From Georgenia sp. M64 (GTDB taxonomy: Bacteria > Actinomycetota > Actinomycetes > Actinomycetales > Actinomycetaceae): DNA of 64,000 nucleotides. The stretch is from the NCBI RefSeq assembly GCF_038049925.1, contig NZ_CP145809.1:1364001-1428000 (forward strand), written 5' to 3'. The position numbers were made by a program, and so were the translations under genes. Of the stretch, positions 52,301-61,053 are shown piece by piece. Numbering within the stretch: the first letter of the stretch is position 1; every line of letters starts with the position of its first letter. The notes beneath the pieces were generated by a model. The model made no database searches. It was not told where the DNA came from and was given only the letters and a program-made list of their open reading frames with translations.

Positions 52301-52958
52301 CGGAGTGCTCGCCGGGGAGCACGGCACCCGGCACGGCACGAGGCCGCGACGTCGTCCGGCCGCGCAGTCCGGCCGTCCCGGTGCCACGCAGGCCGGCCTG
52401 CCGGCGGCCGCTCGATCCGGTCGTCCTGGTGCTGCGTCACACGGTCGTCCCAGAGCTGCACAGCCCGCCGGTGCCCCGTCCGGCTGGTACCAGCCGCCGC
52501 TGCCGGGGACCGCCGTCGGCGCCGACGCCCCGGGGCTACCGGTCATGGACCCGGTGGAGACCGCCGTCGCCGACGTGTGGGCCACCGGGGTCTCCGTGGA
52601 CACCTTCCCCACCCAGTTCCGCCGGGAGGACCTGCGGGCCGAGGGGGTGCTGGCCGTGGGGGAGCTGGACAGGTGCACGCCGGGGGAGCGGTTGCGGGTC
52701 GGCGGGGTGGTCACGCACCGCCAGCGTCCGGGCACCGCCGGCGGGGTGACGTTCCTGTCGCTGGAGGACGAGACCGGGCTGCTCAACGTGGTGTGCTCGG
52801 CGGGGTTGTGGAGCCGCTACCGCCAGGTGGCCCGGACCTCCGCGGCGCTGGTGGTGCGCGGCACCCTCGAGCGTGCCGACGGCGTCACCAACCTCGTCGC
52901 GGACCACCTCGAGCCGCTGAGCCTCCGGGTGGCCTCGACCTCGCGGGACTTTCACTGA
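49386..52958 (+). CDS. dnaE2: error-prone DNA polymerase III alpha homologue DnaE2
   Basis: A C-family polymerase of ~1190 residues used for damage-induced translesion synthesis. The PHP domain begins AYAELHAHSAFSFLDGAS (residues 4-21) with LALTDHDGLYG. The palm has PDIDLDIE (Asp420, Asp422) and VKFDLLGLGML, with LGIHSGGMVL between. Helix-hairpin-helix motifs near 910 (APVRGIGETTAERIV) and a C-terminal OB-fold follow. A low-complexity linker with repeated SGRPGA (~residues 980-1030) is unusual. It sits behind its own LexA box; ImuA and ImuB are 3.5 kb upstream. Confidence 0.95.
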   Translation: MVDAYAELHAHSAFSFLDGASAPEELAAEAARLGLSGLALTDHDGLYGVVRLAEAARGLGLPTVLGAELGLGTTGRAGAHEGPGGVPGLSGRPDPDGTHLLVLARGPEGYARLSTAIAEAHLNAGSKGRADYDLEDLAARAAGEWLVLTGCRKGAVRRALQSGRGGAPTAEGARAARAELDRLAALFGRDNVAVEITDHGAPLDSAVADALAELAERARLPLVATGGVHAARPADQPLADVLAATRARASLEEIDGWLPASPAHLRSPAEMAARHRRHPRAVPTSVALAAECAFDLQLVAPNLPPHPVPAGHTEATWLRELTYRGAAERYGPRGAERVPGAYAMIEHELEVIVDLDFPGYFLIVHEIVDFCRSRHILCQGRGSAANSAVCFALGITAVDAVQHRLLFERFLSPGRSGPPDIDLDIESGRREEVIQFVYERYGRTRAAQVANVISYRPRSAVRDAARALGYDVGQQDAWSKSIERWGSLRRPDDGQSGREMRTRDGRAASPADDLAGIPEPVIDVAEQMLRLPRHLGIHSGGMVLCDRPVIEVCPVEWATMPGRTVLQWDKDDCADAGLVKFDLLGLGMLTALRLAFDAVNAPGYDADDAPSGAAGAPAVAASVPPSPSPGTLGLHSLPQEDPAVYRLLQAADTVGVFQVESRAQMATLPRLRPENFYDIVVEVALIRPGPIQGDSVNPYINRRLGREKVTYLHPLLEPALSKTLGVPLFQEQLMQIAIDVAGFSPAEADQLRKAMGSKRSTERMEALHGRLLQGMAGKGVSGPVAETIYDKLKAFADFGFPESHAFSFAYLVYASAWLKVHHPEAFFAALLAAQPMGFYSPQSLVADARRHGVRVLRADVAASAALAGVERVADGGSTSVPVGGGSAPTSVVAHLVRPHPHLAVRLGLAPVRGIGETTAERIVAERERGGPFADLPDLARRVDLSAAQLEALATAGALGCFGLERREALWAAGVLAGEHGTRHGTRPRRRPAAQSGRPGATQAGLPAAARSGRPGAASHGRPRAAQPAGAPSGWYQPPLPGTAVGADAPGLPVMDPVETAVADVWATGVSVDTFPTQFRREDLRAEGVLAVGELDRCTPGERLRVGGVVTHRQRPGTAGGVTFLSLEDETGLLNVVCSAGLWSRYRQVARTSAALVVRGTLERADGVTNLVADHLEPLSLRVASTSRDFH

Positions 52959-52998
52959 GCCCGCAGCACCTCTCGAGCACCCCGCGCCCCTGCACCCC

Positions 52999-53040
52999 GT
53001 GCACCCCGCGACCCTTCCCGTGCACCCCGCCACCCTTCCG
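52999..53040. repeat. 21-bp direct repeat, two copies
   Basis: Units starting GTGCACCCCGCGACCCTTCC at 52999 and GTGCACCCCGCCACCCTTCC at 53020 are contiguous, preceded by more diverged GCACCCC units from 52978. They follow the dnaE2 stop. Confidence 0.8.
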
Positions 53041-53058
53041 ATGAGCAGCGGCCGCGCG

Positions 53059-53064
53059 TAGGTT
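53059..53064 (+). promoter_or_regulatory. candidate leaderless -10 box (TAGGTT)
   Basis: TAGGTT is followed by 6 nt and the GTG at 53071, with no ribosome site. Confidence 0.5.
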
Positions 53065-53070
53065 GACGGT

Positions 53071-53256
53071 GTGTCCGAGGTCTTCATGATCTTCGAGCCA
53101 GGGCTTCGCCACCTGCTCGAGGAACGGGAGCGCCGCCGTCACGAGGTGCAGATCCCAGGCTCGGCCGCGCCGCCGTTCGGGATCGACCTGGAGGCGGGGG
53201 TGGCGTACATCGACCCGCCCCAGGCAAACGCCGCCGCCGCCGGCGACGATGCCTGA
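53071..53256 (+). CDS. small conserved protein (DUF6191-like)
   Basis: A 61-residue soluble protein reading FEPGLRHLLEERERRRHEVQIPGSAAPPFGIDLEAGVAYIDPP. This resembles the C-terminal part of actinobacterial DUF6191 proteins (FxPGxxHxxEE...GxDLxxGxAxI). The membrane segment of longer members is missing. Function unknown. GTG start supported by the -10 spacing. Confidence 0.6.
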   Translation: MSEVFMIFEPGLRHLLEERERRRHEVQIPGSAAPPFGIDLEAGVAYIDPPQANAAAAGDDA

Positions 53257-53381
53257 CCTGGCGCCGCAACCGACGCTTGACGCCCTGATCCGACACCGCG
53301 CCAAACGCACGTGTTCTGCCCCCACGGTGTGGTTTCCTACCGCAAGCACCAACCCCACGGACCGAGAGAGAGCGCTCGCGC

Positions 53382-53825
53382 ATGCATGAGTCGAACCGCG
53401 AGGCCGCGGCCCCGCCGAACCCGTACGCGCAACCCGACCCGGGCGCCCGACCGGCGCAGCCGCCGTCGGCCTACCAGCCGCCGACGTTCGGCCAGCAGTC
53501 GGGCGTCGCAGCCTATGCGCCTGCCGCCAGCGGCACGGCACTCTCCGCCGAGAAGACTCGGAAGGCCGACACCGCCGTCCAGCTCTCCCTCGCCTTCGGC
53601 ATCCTGGCCATGTCCTGGCTGCCGCTGATCTTCGGTCCGCTGGCGATCTGGCAGGGGAACAGGGCCGAGTCCCTGGGCAGGTCGGGCACGGTCGGACGGA
53701 CCCTCGGCTGGATCGCCACCCTGCTCGGGCTGCTGGTGCTCGTGGCGGTCGTGGCGTGGGTGTACTACCTGCGGACCGGCGGTCTCGAGCGGCTCCTCTC
53801 TCAGCTGCCACCCGGCGTCGTCTGA
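53382..53825 (+). CDS. DUF4190-like small membrane protein
   Basis: A 147-residue protein: a ~60-residue Pro/Gln/Tyr-rich cytoplasmic stretch (NPYAQPDPGARPAQPPSAYQPPTFG), then two membrane helices separated by a loop (LSLAFGILAMSWLPLIFGPLAIWQGNRA and TLGWIATLLGLLVLVAVVAWVYY). This is the layout of DUF4190 proteins, whose role is unknown. GAGAGAGAG precedes the ATG. Confidence 0.65.
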   Translation: MHESNREAAAPPNPYAQPDPGARPAQPPSAYQPPTFGQQSGVAAYAPAASGTALSAEKTRKADTAVQLSLAFGILAMSWLPLIFGPLAIWQGNRAESLGRSGTVGRTLGWIATLLGLLVLVAVVAWVYYLRTGGLERLLSQLPPGVV

Positions 53826-53936
53826 CGACGGAGGCGGTCGAACCGGACAACCGGGCACGTCTGCCGCGCCTACGCTCGGCTGCGGCTCAGGCGCGCGTGG
53901 CTGCGCCTCGGGCCGTGACGCGTGCACGGACTGTTC

Positions 53937-55277
53937 TCAGACCCGGACGGATACGTCGAGCTCGTCGTCCAGCGGCGGCTCGACCGAGCGTAGGGCCGAG
54001 TAGACCGCCCACGTCACGGCGATGAGCGGGATCGCGATGATCGCGCCGAGGAGGCCGCTGAGGAAGGTACCGGCCGTGACGCCGAGCGCCACGACCACCG
54101 GGTGCAGCGACACCTGCTTGCCCATGACGAGCGGCTCGAGGATGTGCCCCTCGATCTGACCGATGAGCGCCACGCCGATCGTCACGATGAGGGCGGCCAC
54201 GAAGCCCTCGGCGGCCAGCGCCACGACCGCTGCCACGATCATGGCGATCGGCGCGCCGATGAGCGGGATGAACGCACCGATGAAGACCAGCACCGACAGC
54301 GGCGCGGCGAGCGGCACCCCGACGATGGTGAGCAGGGTGAACGCCATGAGCGCGTCGGCGAAGGCGACGATCATCGTGCCCCGGGCGTAACCGGAGAACG
54401 TGTACCAGCCTGCGGTCGCTGCGACGTTCGTCCGCTCGCGGTTGCGGGCGGGCAGCTGGGTGAGGAACCAGCGCCACATCACCTCGCCGCGGGCGAGGAA
54501 GAAGATCGTGACGAACAGGCTCAGGGCCAGCACGGTGAAGACCAGCGCGACGGAGCCGGCGTTGCTGAGGACCTGACCCACGAGATCGGTGGCGTTCTCC
54601 TGGAGATAGCTCGTCGCGGCGGCGATCGCCTCGTTGATGGCGTCGTTGATCTCGGCCTGGCTGAAGTGGAACGGCAGCGGGCCGGTCTCGAAGAACTCCA
54701 GGATCGTGTCGATGCCGTCGCTGAAGCGGGTGGCGAGGGACTCCCACTGCCCGGCCACCGAGGAGATGACGTAGGTCAACATCCCCGCGACGATCGCGAA
54801 CGACAGCAGCAGGCTCACCACCGTCGCCAGCGGTCGTGGCATGTGCCGGGCGAGGGAGGTCACCACCGGGTCGAGCACGGAGGTCACGACCAGTGCCAGG
54901 AACACCGCGATGAAGACCGCCTGGATCCGCGACGTCGCGAACACGACCATCCCGACGACGATGACCACGCCGATGAGGAACCACGCGATCGTGCCGTACT
55001 TGCGCAGCCACCTCGGCACGCCGTCGTCGGGGAAGGAGGCATGGGCGGCGCGCTCGGGCATCCGCCGGACGGACAGTCTCCCCGCCGTCGACGGGCGCAT
55101 GGCCCGGGCGGGCATCGTGAGCGTCAGCGGCGGCCGGGTGTCCGCCGCGACATGCGGCTGGGCCACCACCTGGTCGACGGACGACGGGCGCGAGGGCCGG
55201 TAGCGCAGCGGCGCGCGGCGGAGCTGCCGGCCCATCTGGCCCAGCAGCCTGCGCGACCGATCACCCATCGATGCCAT
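53937..55277 (-). CDS. AI-2E family (TqsA/PerM-like) membrane permease
   Basis: A ~446-residue member of the AI-2E transporter family. It has about eight helices, with IAWFLIGVVIVVGMVVFATSRIQAVFIAVFLALVVTSVLDPVV early and the diagnostic end GAFIPLIGAPIAMIVAAVVALAAEGFVAALIVTIGVALIGQIEGHILEPLVMGKQVSLHPVVVALGVTAG. Family members include exporters of signals and Na+/Li+ antiporters, so the substrate is not known. Several ATGs could start the ~95-residue hydrophilic N-terminus; I chose 55277. Confidence 0.82.
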   Translation of the reverse strand: MASMGDRSRRLLGQMGRQLRRAPLRYRPSRPSSVDQVVAQPHVAADTRPPLTLTMPARAMRPSTAGRLSVRRMPERAAHASFPDDGVPRWLRKYGTIAWFLIGVVIVVGMVVFATSRIQAVFIAVFLALVVTSVLDPVVTSLARHMPRPLATVVSLLLSFAIVAGMLTYVISSVAGQWESLATRFSDGIDTILEFFETGPLPFHFSQAEINDAINEAIAAATSYLQENATDLVGQVLSNAGSVALVFTVLALSLFVTIFFLARGEVMWRWFLTQLPARNRERTNVAATAGWYTFSGYARGTMIVAFADALMAFTLLTIVGVPLAAPLSVLVFIGAFIPLIGAPIAMIVAAVVALAAEGFVAALIVTIGVALIGQIEGHILEPLVMGKQVSLHPVVVALGVTAGTFLSGLLGAIIAIPLIAVTWAVYSALRSVEPPLDDELDVSVRV

Positions 55278-55306
55278 CGCGCTCAGTGTGCCGCACCGGC
55301 ACCCTC

Positions 55307-56329
55307 TCAGCCCGCGAGACGCGACCAGACACGCGCCTGCTCCAGCTCGACCAGCGCACCGTCCCGATCTCCCCGCTCTGACACCCGCCAGAGGGCGGAC
55401 CCGCAGGTCCGGGCCAGTGCCCAGGCCGCGACGCGGTCGGGATCCATCTCGACGACGGCGCAGACCACCCGCGTCCGTGCGCGCAGCTCCGCCACCGGTG
55501 AGGGCTCCCGGAACGGGTCGGACAGCTGGGCCAGCAGCGGCCACGGGTCGTAGGCGGGGTCGCCGACGAAGGGTTTGGGGTCGATGGCCACCCACCGGCG
55601 CATCCCGCTGTCGTCGTCGGCGATGAGGTTGCGGGGGTTGAGGTCGCCGTGGAGCAGCACCGTACGACGGGCTTCCTTCGGGAGCTCGTCGAGGAGGTCG
55701 GCGGCCGCGGCGAGCAGCCCGGGATCGGCGGCGAGGACGTGGGCGTGGCGCCCAGCGCGCTCACGCAGCAGATCCGCCAGGTCCGGGGTGACCGAGGTGA
55801 GGTCCCGGATCGATGGCGGACGGTTCTCCGTCGGCCCGACGTGAAGATGGCCCATGACCGTGGCGGCGACCTCGAGGCGTGCCTCGACCCGCTCCTCACG
55901 CAGCTGCGGGTCGTCCTCGAGCGTGTGGCCGGGCCGGTATCGGCGCAGGAGCAGGGTCCAACCGTCGCGGCCGAGCAGCTCCGCCGCCGCCACCGGCACG
56001 CCCGCCCACAGCTCGAGCGCCTCCGCCTCACCGGCCGCGTCCTCGTGCGGGAGGACGACTTTGAGGACGGCCTCCTCGCCGTGGCGGGTCCGGGCCGGGG
56101 CGGTCCACGCGGTCTGCCCCGTCGAGAAGGGGGTGGCGAGCTGAAGGCCCCAGCGGGTGCGGGCAGCGTCGACGAGTCCCGGGAGGCTCTCGAGCCAGGC
56201 CCGGCCTGCAGGTGTCCTGCCGACGTCACGCAGCGCCGAAGGGATCGGCACGGCCGCGGCGGAGGTGTCGCGGTCCACGCGGGCGTCGGCGCGGTCCCGG
56301 GGATCCTGGTCGGGGTCGCGCTCGGGCAC
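55307..56329 (-). CDS. APH(6)/hydroxyurea-type phosphotransferase family protein
   Basis: A 340-residue kinase-fold protein of the APH_6_hur family, named after streptomycin 6- and hydroxyurea phosphotransferases. The catalytic loop LLHGDLNPRNLIA and the following WVAIDPKPFVGDPAYDPWPLL are characteristic (residues ~240-275). Chromosomal members usually have no proven resistance role, so the substrate is left open. GTG at 56329 has GGAG 6 nt upstream. It lies 30 bp upstream of the AI-2E gene on the same strand and may be co-transcribed. Confidence 0.82.
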   Translation of the reverse strand: MPERDPDQDPRDRADARVDRDTSAAAVPIPSALRDVGRTPAGRAWLESLPGLVDAARTRWGLQLATPFSTGQTAWTAPARTRHGEEAVLKVVLPHEDAAGEAEALELWAGVPVAAAELLGRDGWTLLLRRYRPGHTLEDDPQLREERVEARLEVAATVMGHLHVGPTENRPPSIRDLTSVTPDLADLLRERAGRHAHVLAADPGLLAAAADLLDELPKEARRTVLLHGDLNPRNLIADDDSGMRRWVAIDPKPFVGDPAYDPWPLLAQLSDPFREPSPVAELRARTRVVCAVVEMDPDRVAAWALARTCGSALWRVSERGDRDGALVELEQARVWSRLAG

Positions 56330-56561
56330 GGGTGCTCCAGTGTTCGGTGCAGGTGCGGACGAGCTGAGCCTACGAGTCCTCGGTCGACATGGTGGCCGCC
56401 CGAGCGCGACGACGTTCTCGGGTTGGGACGGGCACGACTGGGAGGGTGCGGGGCGCGGTCGGCGCTGCGCCGTGGCAGGCTGGACGGCAGGACCGAGACG
56501 GCGGGACCCGACGGCAGGGCCGGACGGCAGGGCCGCCAGTGCGAGAAGAAGGAGAACGACC

Positions 56562-57023
56562 GTGGCGAAGATCAGCGGGATCATGAAGCTGGCGATGGTG
56601 GCCGGGCCCACCGTGGTGGAGGTCGTGCGCAAGTTCGGACCGACCCTCACCAAGGCCATGAAGGAGAACCCCGAGGTCTTCCGTGTCGTCCAGACGCAGG
56701 TCAACCGGATGGCGAAGGCGCGCAAGTCCGGCCACGGGTCCGAGGGACTGCGCCGCCGCGTCAACATCCTGCGGGACCAGGTCGCCTACCTCCACGCCTC
56801 GGCCGACGACGCGCGCGAGACCAGGCACGCCGAGGAGTGGCGCCGTCAGCTCGACAAGATCGACGCCTCGATCTCCGTCCTCGGCGCCATGGGCAAGGAG
56901 ACCGCCACCCGCGAGGAGGAGCACATCGGAAAGCGGATCGACAAGCTCTCCGGCGAGATCCTCAGCGCCTTCATCGACGAGCAGGAGGAGGACGCCCAGC
57001 TCGGTCGGGGTCCCGGCCTCTGA
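56562..57023 (+). CDS. conserved helical protein of unknown function
   Basis: A 153-residue soluble, highly charged, almost all-helical protein: KLAMVAGPTVVEVVRKFGPTLTKAMKENPEVFRVVQTQVNRMAKARK, then two heptad-rich helices (~65-130). No catalytic motif or family name recognised. GTG start with AAGGAGAA 7 nt upstream. A GACGGCAGG-type short repeat lies directly upstream (56485-56533). Divergent from the kinase gene. Confidence 0.7.
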   Translation: MAKISGIMKLAMVAGPTVVEVVRKFGPTLTKAMKENPEVFRVVQTQVNRMAKARKSGHGSEGLRRRVNILRDQVAYLHASADDARETRHAEEWRRQLDKIDASISVLGAMGKETATREEEHIGKRIDKLSGEILSAFIDEQEEDAQLGRGPGL

Positions 57024-57164
57024 GGACGACCATTCCCGACGCGACGCTCCACGGGCTGGCAAGGGGTCTGCTCGTCGTGAGGTCTCGTCACTGCATGTGG
57101 CGGGTGGCCCTTGCCGCCCTCCGACAAGATCGTGCAACAGGTGGTTGGCCAGGGGGAGCGGGTC

Positions 57165-57170
57165 TAGCGT
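57165..57170 (+). promoter_or_regulatory. candidate leaderless -10 box (TAGCGT)
   Basis: TAGCGT is followed by 7 nt and the ATG at 57178; no ribosome site. Confidence 0.5.
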
Positions 57171-57177
57171 CGGAACC

Positions 57178-58083
57178 ATGACCACCGCGATCAGCGTCGA
57201 TCTCCCGCCCTCCGTCACCCTCGTCGAGGCGAGCGGGGAGCTGCCCGCCCTCCGGATCTCCACCCCGCTGGCCGAGGGGGAGGTGTATCTCCACGGAGCC
57301 CACGTGACGTCGTGGGTGCCGGCGGGCCACGACCCGGTGATCTGGATGAGCAAGGCGTCACGGTTCGCGCCCACGGAGCCCATCCGCGGCGGCGTGCCGA
57401 TCTGCTTCCCGTGGTTCGGTCCGGGACGTGAGCCCGGGATGAGCCCCGCTCACGGTTTCGCCCGCCTCGCGGACTGGCGGCTCGTCGGGGCGAGCGACGA
57501 CGACAGCGTGGTGACGCTGACGTTCCGGCTCGGCCACGAGGACGTCGAGGGATCGGCCGGTGCCGAGAAGTGGGCCCACCCGTTCGAGGCGACGTACACG
57601 GTGGTCATGGGCGGCGAGCTCACGCTCTCCCTCGCCGTGCGGAACCCCGGCGACGAGGAGTACTCCTACGAGGAGGCGCTGCACACCTACCTCCACGTGC
57701 AGGACGTCACGGCCGTCACCGTCGAGGGCCTCGACGGCACTCAGTACCTGGACAAGGCGCCGGACGGCGGTCCCGACCTGAAGACGCAGGACGGTCCGGT
57801 GATCTTCACGGGCGAGACCGACCGCGTCTACCACTCGAGCGGGGCCGCGGTGGTCGTCGACCCGGCGAGGGCACGCTCGATCAGGGTGTCGAAGGAGAGC
57901 TCGGCCGACACCGTCGTCTGGAACCCGTGGACCGCCAAGGCTGCCGCCATGCCCGACTACGACGACGCGGAGTGGCCCACCATGGTCTGCGTGGAGACGG
58001 CGAACGCCCTGGACAACGCCGTCGTGCTGGCGCCGGGTGAGTCCCGGACGATGTCCGCGACGTACGCCGTGAGCCACGCCTGA
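57178..58083 (+). CDS. D-hexose-6-phosphate mutarotase (YeaD-like)
   Basis: A 301-residue aldose-1-epimerase-fold protein that interconverts alpha and beta forms of glucose-6-phosphate. The YeaD features EVYLHGAHVTSWVP, PIRGGVPICFPWFG, SPAHGFARLADW (catalytic His) and the catalytic Glu region near the C-terminus (VCVETANA) are present. It converges with the HNH gene, 45 bp apart. It would feed central sugar phosphate metabolism alongside the glycogen genes. Confidence 0.9.
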   Translation: MTTAISVDLPPSVTLVEASGELPALRISTPLAEGEVYLHGAHVTSWVPAGHDPVIWMSKASRFAPTEPIRGGVPICFPWFGPGREPGMSPAHGFARLADWRLVGASDDDSVVTLTFRLGHEDVEGSAGAEKWAHPFEATYTVVMGGELTLSLAVRNPGDEEYSYEEALHTYLHVQDVTAVTVEGLDGTQYLDKAPDGGPDLKTQDGPVIFTGETDRVYHSSGAAVVVDPARARSIRVSKESSADTVVWNPWTAKAAAMPDYDDAEWPTMVCVETANALDNAVVLAPGESRTMSATYAVSHA

Positions 58084-58128
58084 CCCGCTGAGGTCCTGCC
58101 CGAGCACCAGCCCGTTCAGGTACTGCTC

Positions 58129-60318
58129 CTAGTAGGCGGGGACGCCGGCGCGGGGCAGTCGGGTGGTGGTGCCGTTGATCTCGCGCCGGTAGCGGTGGCC
58201 CGATGGTGTGGTCCACTCGAAGGTGCCGGGCGAGGGTTGGATGACGGTGAACAGGCCGTCGGTCTTGAGGACGTGACCGCCCTCGCACAGGGGGCCTAGG
58301 TCGTCTCGGTCGGTGCGGCCTCCCTGCGACCAGGCCAGGGTGTGGTCGATCTGGCACATGGCGGCTGGCGCCGTGCAGCCGGGAAAGACACACGTCCGGT
58401 CGCGCGCCCGGATGAACGCGGCCAGTGCCGGCGGCGGACGGTAGCGGGCTCGGCCGACGTCGAGCAGTCCTCCGGTGAGGGGATCGGTCACGAGCCTGCG
58501 CCAGACGCCCCCGGTGGCCAGGGCGCGGGCAACATCCGGCGTGATGGGACCGTAGCCGCGCAGCTCCGCGACCTGGGCAGGGTCGGGCCAGATGAGCGGT
58601 TCCGGTTCGTCGTCACCGCCCCGGGGCCCGGCCGCGGGATCGGCGGGGCTGGCCGGTTGCTGCCCGCCGGGCGGAGCACCAGGGCCGGCTGTGGCGCCGG
58701 CCTCCGGGCCGTCTGGGGCACTCGTGCCCGACGGGTTGGTGGTGGCGGCAGTCGCGTCGCCGGTGGCGGTCGTGGCCGGATCCTGCATGAGGAGGGACAG
58801 AGGGATGGTGACGTCGATCTGGAGCCTGCCTCCGGCTGCCTGGGCCAGGCGCATGGGTCGGGGCGTGGAGGTGAAGGCGCCCTCGATGCGTGGGATGGCC
58901 CACCCGGTGCAACCGGTCGTCCGACTCGTCGTCCTCGTGGCGCGACTCGCCGCTGAGTCCTGCTGATCGGGCGGGGGTGCACCGATCCAACCGGTGGCGA
59001 GGGCCTGCTGAGCCATGACCATGGCGGCGTCGTACCGCAGCTGGTCACGGGTGCGTCGGTCGCCGGCCGCCTTGGCGGCCGCGGCCGCGGCGTCCAGGAC
59101 GAGGTCGAACGCGGCGAGCTCGTGGACCGGGCCGGTCAAGGTCGCCGACGCCATGGCGTCGGGCAACGCGGCGGGATGAGTGACCCGGCGCTCGCGGGCG
59201 GCGCGGTGGTGGCGGTTCGTGGCGTCGTCCGGGTCGACGGCGATGAGGGTCTTCGTGATCTGCCGGGTGAGCTGGTGCACGGTCGATCCGGGGGCGTCGC
59301 CGAGGATCTCGTCCTGGACGAGCCAGGCGACCTGCGCCGAGGCGTTCCACAGGTGGGACACGATCGCCTCGGCCTTCGCCACGTCGATCTCCCCGGCGAG
59401 AAGCTTGTCGCCGGTCGGCGCGAAGGTCTCGGTCATCGCCCGACCGAGCCGGACGAGCTTCTGGCCCTGGGTGCGGGTGGTACCGAGGCGGATCGCGAGC
59501 TCTTCGGGGGTCCCGTTGCGGACGGGGCGGGGGTCACCCACCAGCGGCGCCGTGGACATACCGTCCTTCTCTGCGAGGGCGGCTGCGGCCAGTGCCGCCA
59601 TGCCGGCCGCCCAGCTCTCCATCCGCTTGTACGCCGCGACGATCTCCACCGCCTGGTAGGGGTCGACCTGGGTGACGTCGATGTCCTCCAGAAGCGCCGC
59701 CAGGGACGAGTCGGGTTCCATCTGCTGCCACGCCGCTGGCCTGATGGACTGACCCAGGGGCGGGTTGACCGGGGGCGGGCCGGTGTAGCGGTCCATCGCC
59801 TCGATCTCGGCCACTGTGGGCTCGTTCTCCGGCTCGGGCGACTCCTCCACCCCGGCGCAGTACTCCAGCAGCCAGTCCACCGAGGCCTGGTCGCCCTCGA
59901 TCTTCGCCTCGGTGATCAGTCCCGAGAGACGTGCCACCTCGGCATCCCAGTCCGCGCTGCCTTGCGCGATGGTCTCCTCCGCGTCCCCCGCCAGGTGCTC
60001 GCACACCCCACCGACGCGGGCCACGAGGCAGCAGTCTGCAACCCCCGAGCAGTCCCACTCCGGCCAGGTCGACTCGACAGCTCTGTCGGCGGCAGTGGTG
60101 CCAGCTCCGACGGCCGCAGTGGTGCGGCCTTCGTCGGCGGCATCGGTGCCGGCTGCGTCCGCACGGGCTTCGTCGGCGGTAGCGGTGTCGGCGTCGGTGC
60201 GACAAACGGCATCCTCGTCACGGCCCGCGGGCTCGCGAGTCATCTCGGCCACCACCTCGACCACCTCATCTCGACGTCGAACCGCTGTACGAAGAACGCT
60301 AGACCAGGGCACTGACAT
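58129..60318 (-). CDS. DUF222 / HNH endonuclease family protein (13E12-type)
   Basis: A 729-residue protein with an Asp/Ala-rich N-terminal ~110 residues, a Cys-containing segment (CSGVADCCLVA), the DUF222 domain (~residues 225-420) and a C-terminal HNH domain CVFPGCTAPAAMCQIDHTLAWSQGGRTDRDDLGPLCEGGHVLKT. The HNH end reads GGH where HHxxK is usual, so one His is missing. Members are multicopy in actinobacteria and are often linked to mobile DNA. Low-complexity Pro/Gly/Thr segments lie between the domains. I see no inverted repeats around it. Confidence 0.85.
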   Translation of the reverse strand: MSVPWSSVLRTAVRRRDEVVEVVAEMTREPAGRDEDAVCRTDADTATADEARADAAGTDAADEGRTTAAVGAGTTAADRAVESTWPEWDCSGVADCCLVARVGGVCEHLAGDAEETIAQGSADWDAEVARLSGLITEAKIEGDQASVDWLLEYCAGVEESPEPENEPTVAEIEAMDRYTGPPPVNPPLGQSIRPAAWQQMEPDSSLAALLEDIDVTQVDPYQAVEIVAAYKRMESWAAGMAALAAAALAEKDGMSTAPLVGDPRPVRNGTPEELAIRLGTTRTQGQKLVRLGRAMTETFAPTGDKLLAGEIDVAKAEAIVSHLWNASAQVAWLVQDEILGDAPGSTVHQLTRQITKTLIAVDPDDATNRHHRAARERRVTHPAALPDAMASATLTGPVHELAAFDLVLDAAAAAAKAAGDRRTRDQLRYDAAMVMAQQALATGWIGAPPPDQQDSAASRATRTTSRTTGCTGWAIPRIEGAFTSTPRPMRLAQAAGGRLQIDVTIPLSLLMQDPATTATGDATAATTNPSGTSAPDGPEAGATAGPGAPPGGQQPASPADPAAGPRGGDDEPEPLIWPDPAQVAELRGYGPITPDVARALATGGVWRRLVTDPLTGGLLDVGRARYRPPPALAAFIRARDRTCVFPGCTAPAAMCQIDHTLAWSQGGRTDRDDLGPLCEGGHVLKTDGLFTVIQPSPGTFEWTTPSGHRYRREINGTTTRLPRAGVPAY

Positions 60319-60456
60319 CGACCCCGGCTGGTGTGGACCGCGGCTGACGCGGATGTCGGAGCCGGCGCCAGACGAGACGCTCTCGGACTCGTATCACGAG
60401 GCGTCATTGCTGGTCAGTGAGGTGTTCCCCTCGGCGACGGCCACGTACTCTCAAAC

Positions 60457-60469
60457 TTGAACGGTTCCA
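60457..60469. promoter_or_regulatory. possible Fur-family operator
   Basis: TTGAACGGTTCCA, an imperfect palindrome (GAAC/GTTC core), lies 23 nt before the Fur start in a locally AT-rich stretch. A TACTCT -10 candidate is at 60446. This is only suggestive. Confidence 0.3.
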
Positions 60470-60491
60470 GAAAAGGTGGTTGAGTGGCGTT

Positions 60492-60917
60492 ATGGCCGTC
60501 ACTCCTCCGGAATTGCTCCGCTCTGCGGGACTTCGGGTCACGGCGCCACGGGTCGCTGTCCTCGAGCACCTCGACGGCCACCCTCATGCCGACGCGGACG
60601 CGATCGGGACCGCCGTGCGCCAACGCCTCGGTGCCGTCTCGACCCAGGCGGTCTACGACGTCCTGCGCGCGTTGACCACGGCCGGTCTCGTCGAGCGGAT
60701 CGAGCCCGAGGGCTCGCCGGGCCGCTACGAGCTGGCGCGCGCGGACAACCACCACCACGTCGTCTGCCGCGGGTGCGGCGCCGTCGCGGACGTCCCGTGC
60801 GCCGTCGGCCACGCACCCTGCCTCACGGCGAGCACGGACCAGGGCTTCGTCATCGACCAGGCCCAGGTCACCTACTGGGGCACGTGCCCCGCCTGTCTCG
60901 CAGGGTCCGCCCGCTGA
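60492..60917 (+). CDS. Fur/PerR-like (FurA-type) metal-dependent regulator
   Basis: A 141-residue Fur family repressor: winged helix [68 protein letters not shown], then the metal region [19 protein letters not shown] and a second Cys pair CPAC. Actinobacterial FurA proteins sit directly upstream of a catalase gene and derepress it under peroxide; the catalase here is 136 bp downstream. ATG at 60492 chosen; a GTG 9 nt earlier is possible. Confidence 0.88.
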   Translation: MAVTPPELLRSAGLRVTAPRVAVLEHLDGHPHADADAIGTAVRQRLGAVSTQAVYDVLRALTTAGLVERIEPEGSPGRYELARADNHHHVVCRGCGAVADVPCAVGHAPCLTASTDQGFVIDQAQVTYWGTCPACLAGSAR

Positions 60918-61053
60918 CCGCCCTCCGCGCCTGAACCGCAGCCATGCGCGCGAGTGCGCCGCCGCGCCGGTGACCGGTCGCGCACCACACCGCGGCTCAC
61001 CGGCCGCCCACCCACCGTTCCGACTTCCCAGCAGTACCGACGAAGGAGAGAAA

